From the NCBI GenBank assembly GCA_021810175.1, contig JAJZJJ010000186.1:1-6272 (forward strand): a stretch of DNA of 6,272 nt, read 5' to 3'. Position 1 is the first letter of the stretch. Every line of letters begins with the position of its first letter. The position numbers and the translations under genes were made by a program. Shown here in pieces: positions 4,967-6,272 of this stretch. Below the pieces are notes generated by a model. The model saw only the letters and a list, made by a program, of their open reading frames with translations. It did no database searches and was not told the origin of the DNA. The stretch is from Acidobacteriota bacterium (GTDB taxonomy: Bacteria > Acidobacteriota > Terriglobia > Terriglobales > Acidobacteriaceae).

Positions 4967-6272
4967 GGTGAAGTCGATGGGATGCGCGCTGACGATCCCC
5001 TTTCCCTCTTCGACGGTGATGAACTGATCGGCCGCCACGTTCTTCAGCGACTGCTTTAATCCGCTGGGCCAGGCAATTTCGACGTTGACCTTCTTATTGG
5101 GGGATGGCTTGCCGAGCCCGAAGGTGAGCGGAAATTCGCTCTGCGAAAGATAGCTGGAGCCGGTCTTCACCATTTCCTCCATCTTGTGCCCGTCGGCCAT
5201 GGTGACAGTCACTTCGGCTCCGATGGCGTCGCGGTTGGAGCGGGTTCCGATCAGCTTCATGCGCAGCATATCGTTTTCATTGCCATTGTTGTTGCGGAGC
5301 AGCACGGCGGGCCCGTTGTTCACATTGACGGCTATGTCGAGATCGCCGTCATTGTCGTAATCCAGATAGACGGCGCCGCGAGCCACCATGGGTTTCTGCA
5401 TGGCCGGGCCGACATCATTGGAGACGTTTTGAAATTTGCCATTGCCGAGGTTACGGAAGAGCAGCGGCGGTTCGGCGTAGTGCAGCGAGGGCTGAACCAC
5501 GCTGATGTCATCGGCCACGTGTCCGTTGGCCGCGAACAGGTCGGGCCAGCCATCGTTGTTGTAGTCGAAGAAGAACAGGCCGAAGGTGAGAATATTCTGC
5601 GAGGGCGCGGAGAGGCCCGCATAAACGGCTTTGTTGAGGAAGAGGCCGCCGCCCTGGTTCTGATAGAGGGCCAGACCTTCATTGGTAAAGTTGCCGATGG
5701 CGATGCTGGGACGGCCCGAACCGTCGTAGTCGGCTACATCGGTTCCCATGCCGGCACGGGCTTTGCCTTCGTTGTTGTAGGCGACACCGGCCTGGAAGCC
5801 TATCTCAGTAAAGGTGCCGTTGCAGTTATTGCGCCAGAGCTTGTTGGGCTGCGTGTCATTGGTGACTAACAGTGAGAGGCAGGGAGAGTGGTTGAGATCG
5901 ATGAGGGCGATGCCGAGCGATTTGCTGGAGGGATCCCAGAGGCCGGCCTGTTTGGTTACGTCCTTAAAGTGGCCATTGCCGAGATTCTCGTAGAGGTGAT
6001 TGCTTTCACCCTGGTACATCTCCGGCGTGCAATAGGATTTATGCACGCCATCCAGCGAGCAGAACTTGTCTGTTGCGGGCGACCACTTTACATAGTGGGC
6101 AACATACAGGTCGAGGCGTCCGTCATTGTTGTAATCGAACCAGACGGCACTGGTCGGGAAGCCCGAGCCGCCGACACCGGCCTGCTTCGTGACATCCGTA
6201 AATGTTCCATTGCCGTTGTTGCGGAAGAGATGGCTGCCATCGAGGGCGGTGATATAGCTGTCGTCGTAGCCG
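4949..6272 (-). CDS. FG-GAP/VCBS repeat protein with C-terminal ASPIC/UnbV domain; 5' end outside window
   Basis: The frame is open to the right edge (440 visible residues). The GTG at 6046 is an internal valine in the conserved SLDGVHKSYCTPE stretch, not a start. Visible beta-propeller type repeats include DYNNDGRLD (6136-6110), DLNHSPCLS (from 5899), DYDGSGRPS (from 5731), DYNNDGWPD (from 5566) and DYDNDGDLD (from 5362). Most repeats are followed by a blade end such as LFRNLGNGKF or HLFRNNGNGTF. The C-terminal ASPIC/UnbV domain (about 5245-5012) shows IGAEVTV, GSSYLSQSE, FGLG, IAWPSGLKQ and ADQFITVEEG. This is the CRTAC1-like architecture, common in secreted or surface proteins of Acidobacteria and Planctomycetes; its biochemical role is unknown. 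A signal peptide would lie beyond the edge. Two cysteines sit in the insertion KFCSLDGVHKSYC, a family trait. The stop is 6 bases from the opposing glycosyltransferase stop. Confidence 0.93.
   Translation of the reverse strand, partial: GYDDSYITALDGSHLFRNNGNGTFTDVTKQAGVGGSGFPTSAVWFDYNNDGRLDLYVAHYVKWSPATDKFCSLDGVHKSYCTPEMYQGESNHLYENLGNGHFKDVTKQAGLWDPSSKSLGIALIDLNHSPCLSLLVTNDTQPNKLWRNNCNGTFTEIGFQAGVAYNNEGKARAGMGTDVADYDGSGRPSIAIGNFTNEGLALYQNQGGGLFLNKAVYAGLSAPSQNILTFGLFFFDYNNDGWPDLFAANGHVADDISVVQPSLHYAEPPLLFRNLGNGKFQNVSNDVGPAMQKPMVARGAVYLDYDNDGDLDIAVNVNNGPAVLLRNNNGNENDMLRMKLIGTRSNRDAIGAEVTVTMADGHKMEEMVKTGSSYLSQSEFPLTFGLGKPSPNKKVNVEIAWPSGLKQSLKNVAADQFITVEEGKGIVSAHPIDFTPAFEK

Noticed and set aside
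5186..5869. 227-residue open frame on + opposite the FG-GAP gene
   Set aside because: Its Val/Ile/Gly-rich repetitive look comes from reading the repeated Asn/Asp/Gly codons in reverse. The sense frame has clear FG-GAP and ASPIC motifs.
4949..6046. Treating 6046 as the start of the FG-GAP gene
   Set aside because: That codon is GTG inside a conserved stretch, and the same frame continues to the right edge with a further DYNNDGRLD repeat.

Overview
The window is GC-rich and densely coding. It most resembles a chromosomal segment of an acidobacterium (Acidobacteriota, Terriglobia-like). This is inferred from the family mix: an ASPIC/UnbV FG-GAP protein, a stand-alone EAL-HDOD protein, and multi-pass GT-C type membrane proteins beside obg. 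No 16S or other decisive marker is present. No tRNA, rRNA, CRISPR array, insertion sequence or phage gene was seen, and no non-coding stretch exceeds 300 bases.

Layout, left to right: (1) the 3' part of the GTPase gene obg on +, cut by the left edge so that the N-terminal Obg domain is missing; (2) a convergent gene on - for a 391-residue polytopic membrane protein with a faint GT-C (GT39/ArnT-like) layout, its stop only 4 bases from the obg stop; (3) a 160-base divergent intergenic region holding a small palindrome; (4) a + gene for a 417-residue EAL-HDOD protein (COG3434/YuxH-CdgJ type); (5) a 55-base gap with a perfect TATAAT placed so close to the next ATG that the mRNA would be nearly leaderless; (6) a + gene for a 570-residue GT39/ArnT-like membrane glycosyltransferase; (7) a convergent - gene, cut by the right edge, for a secreted-type FG-GAP/VCBS repeat protein ending in an ASPIC/UnbV domain, its stop 6 bases from the glycosyltransferase stop.

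How the genes may work together: obg is a ribosome-assembly housekeeping gene and appears unrelated to the rest. The EAL-HDOD gene and the glycosyltransferase are co-oriented and could be co-transcribed, which would suit c-di-GMP-linked control of cell-surface glycans. The promoter-like box before the glycosyltransferase suggests it can also be expressed alone. The FG-GAP protein probably acts outside the cytoplasm, and its link to the glycosyltransferase is positional only.

I do not see a clearly new multi-gene system here. The most notable points are the apparent leaderless promoter, the unannotatable GT-C-like protein, the rewritten loop 6 of the EAL domain, the changed signature residues of the glycosyltransferase, and two FG-GAP repeats that have lost the same calcium-ligand positions.
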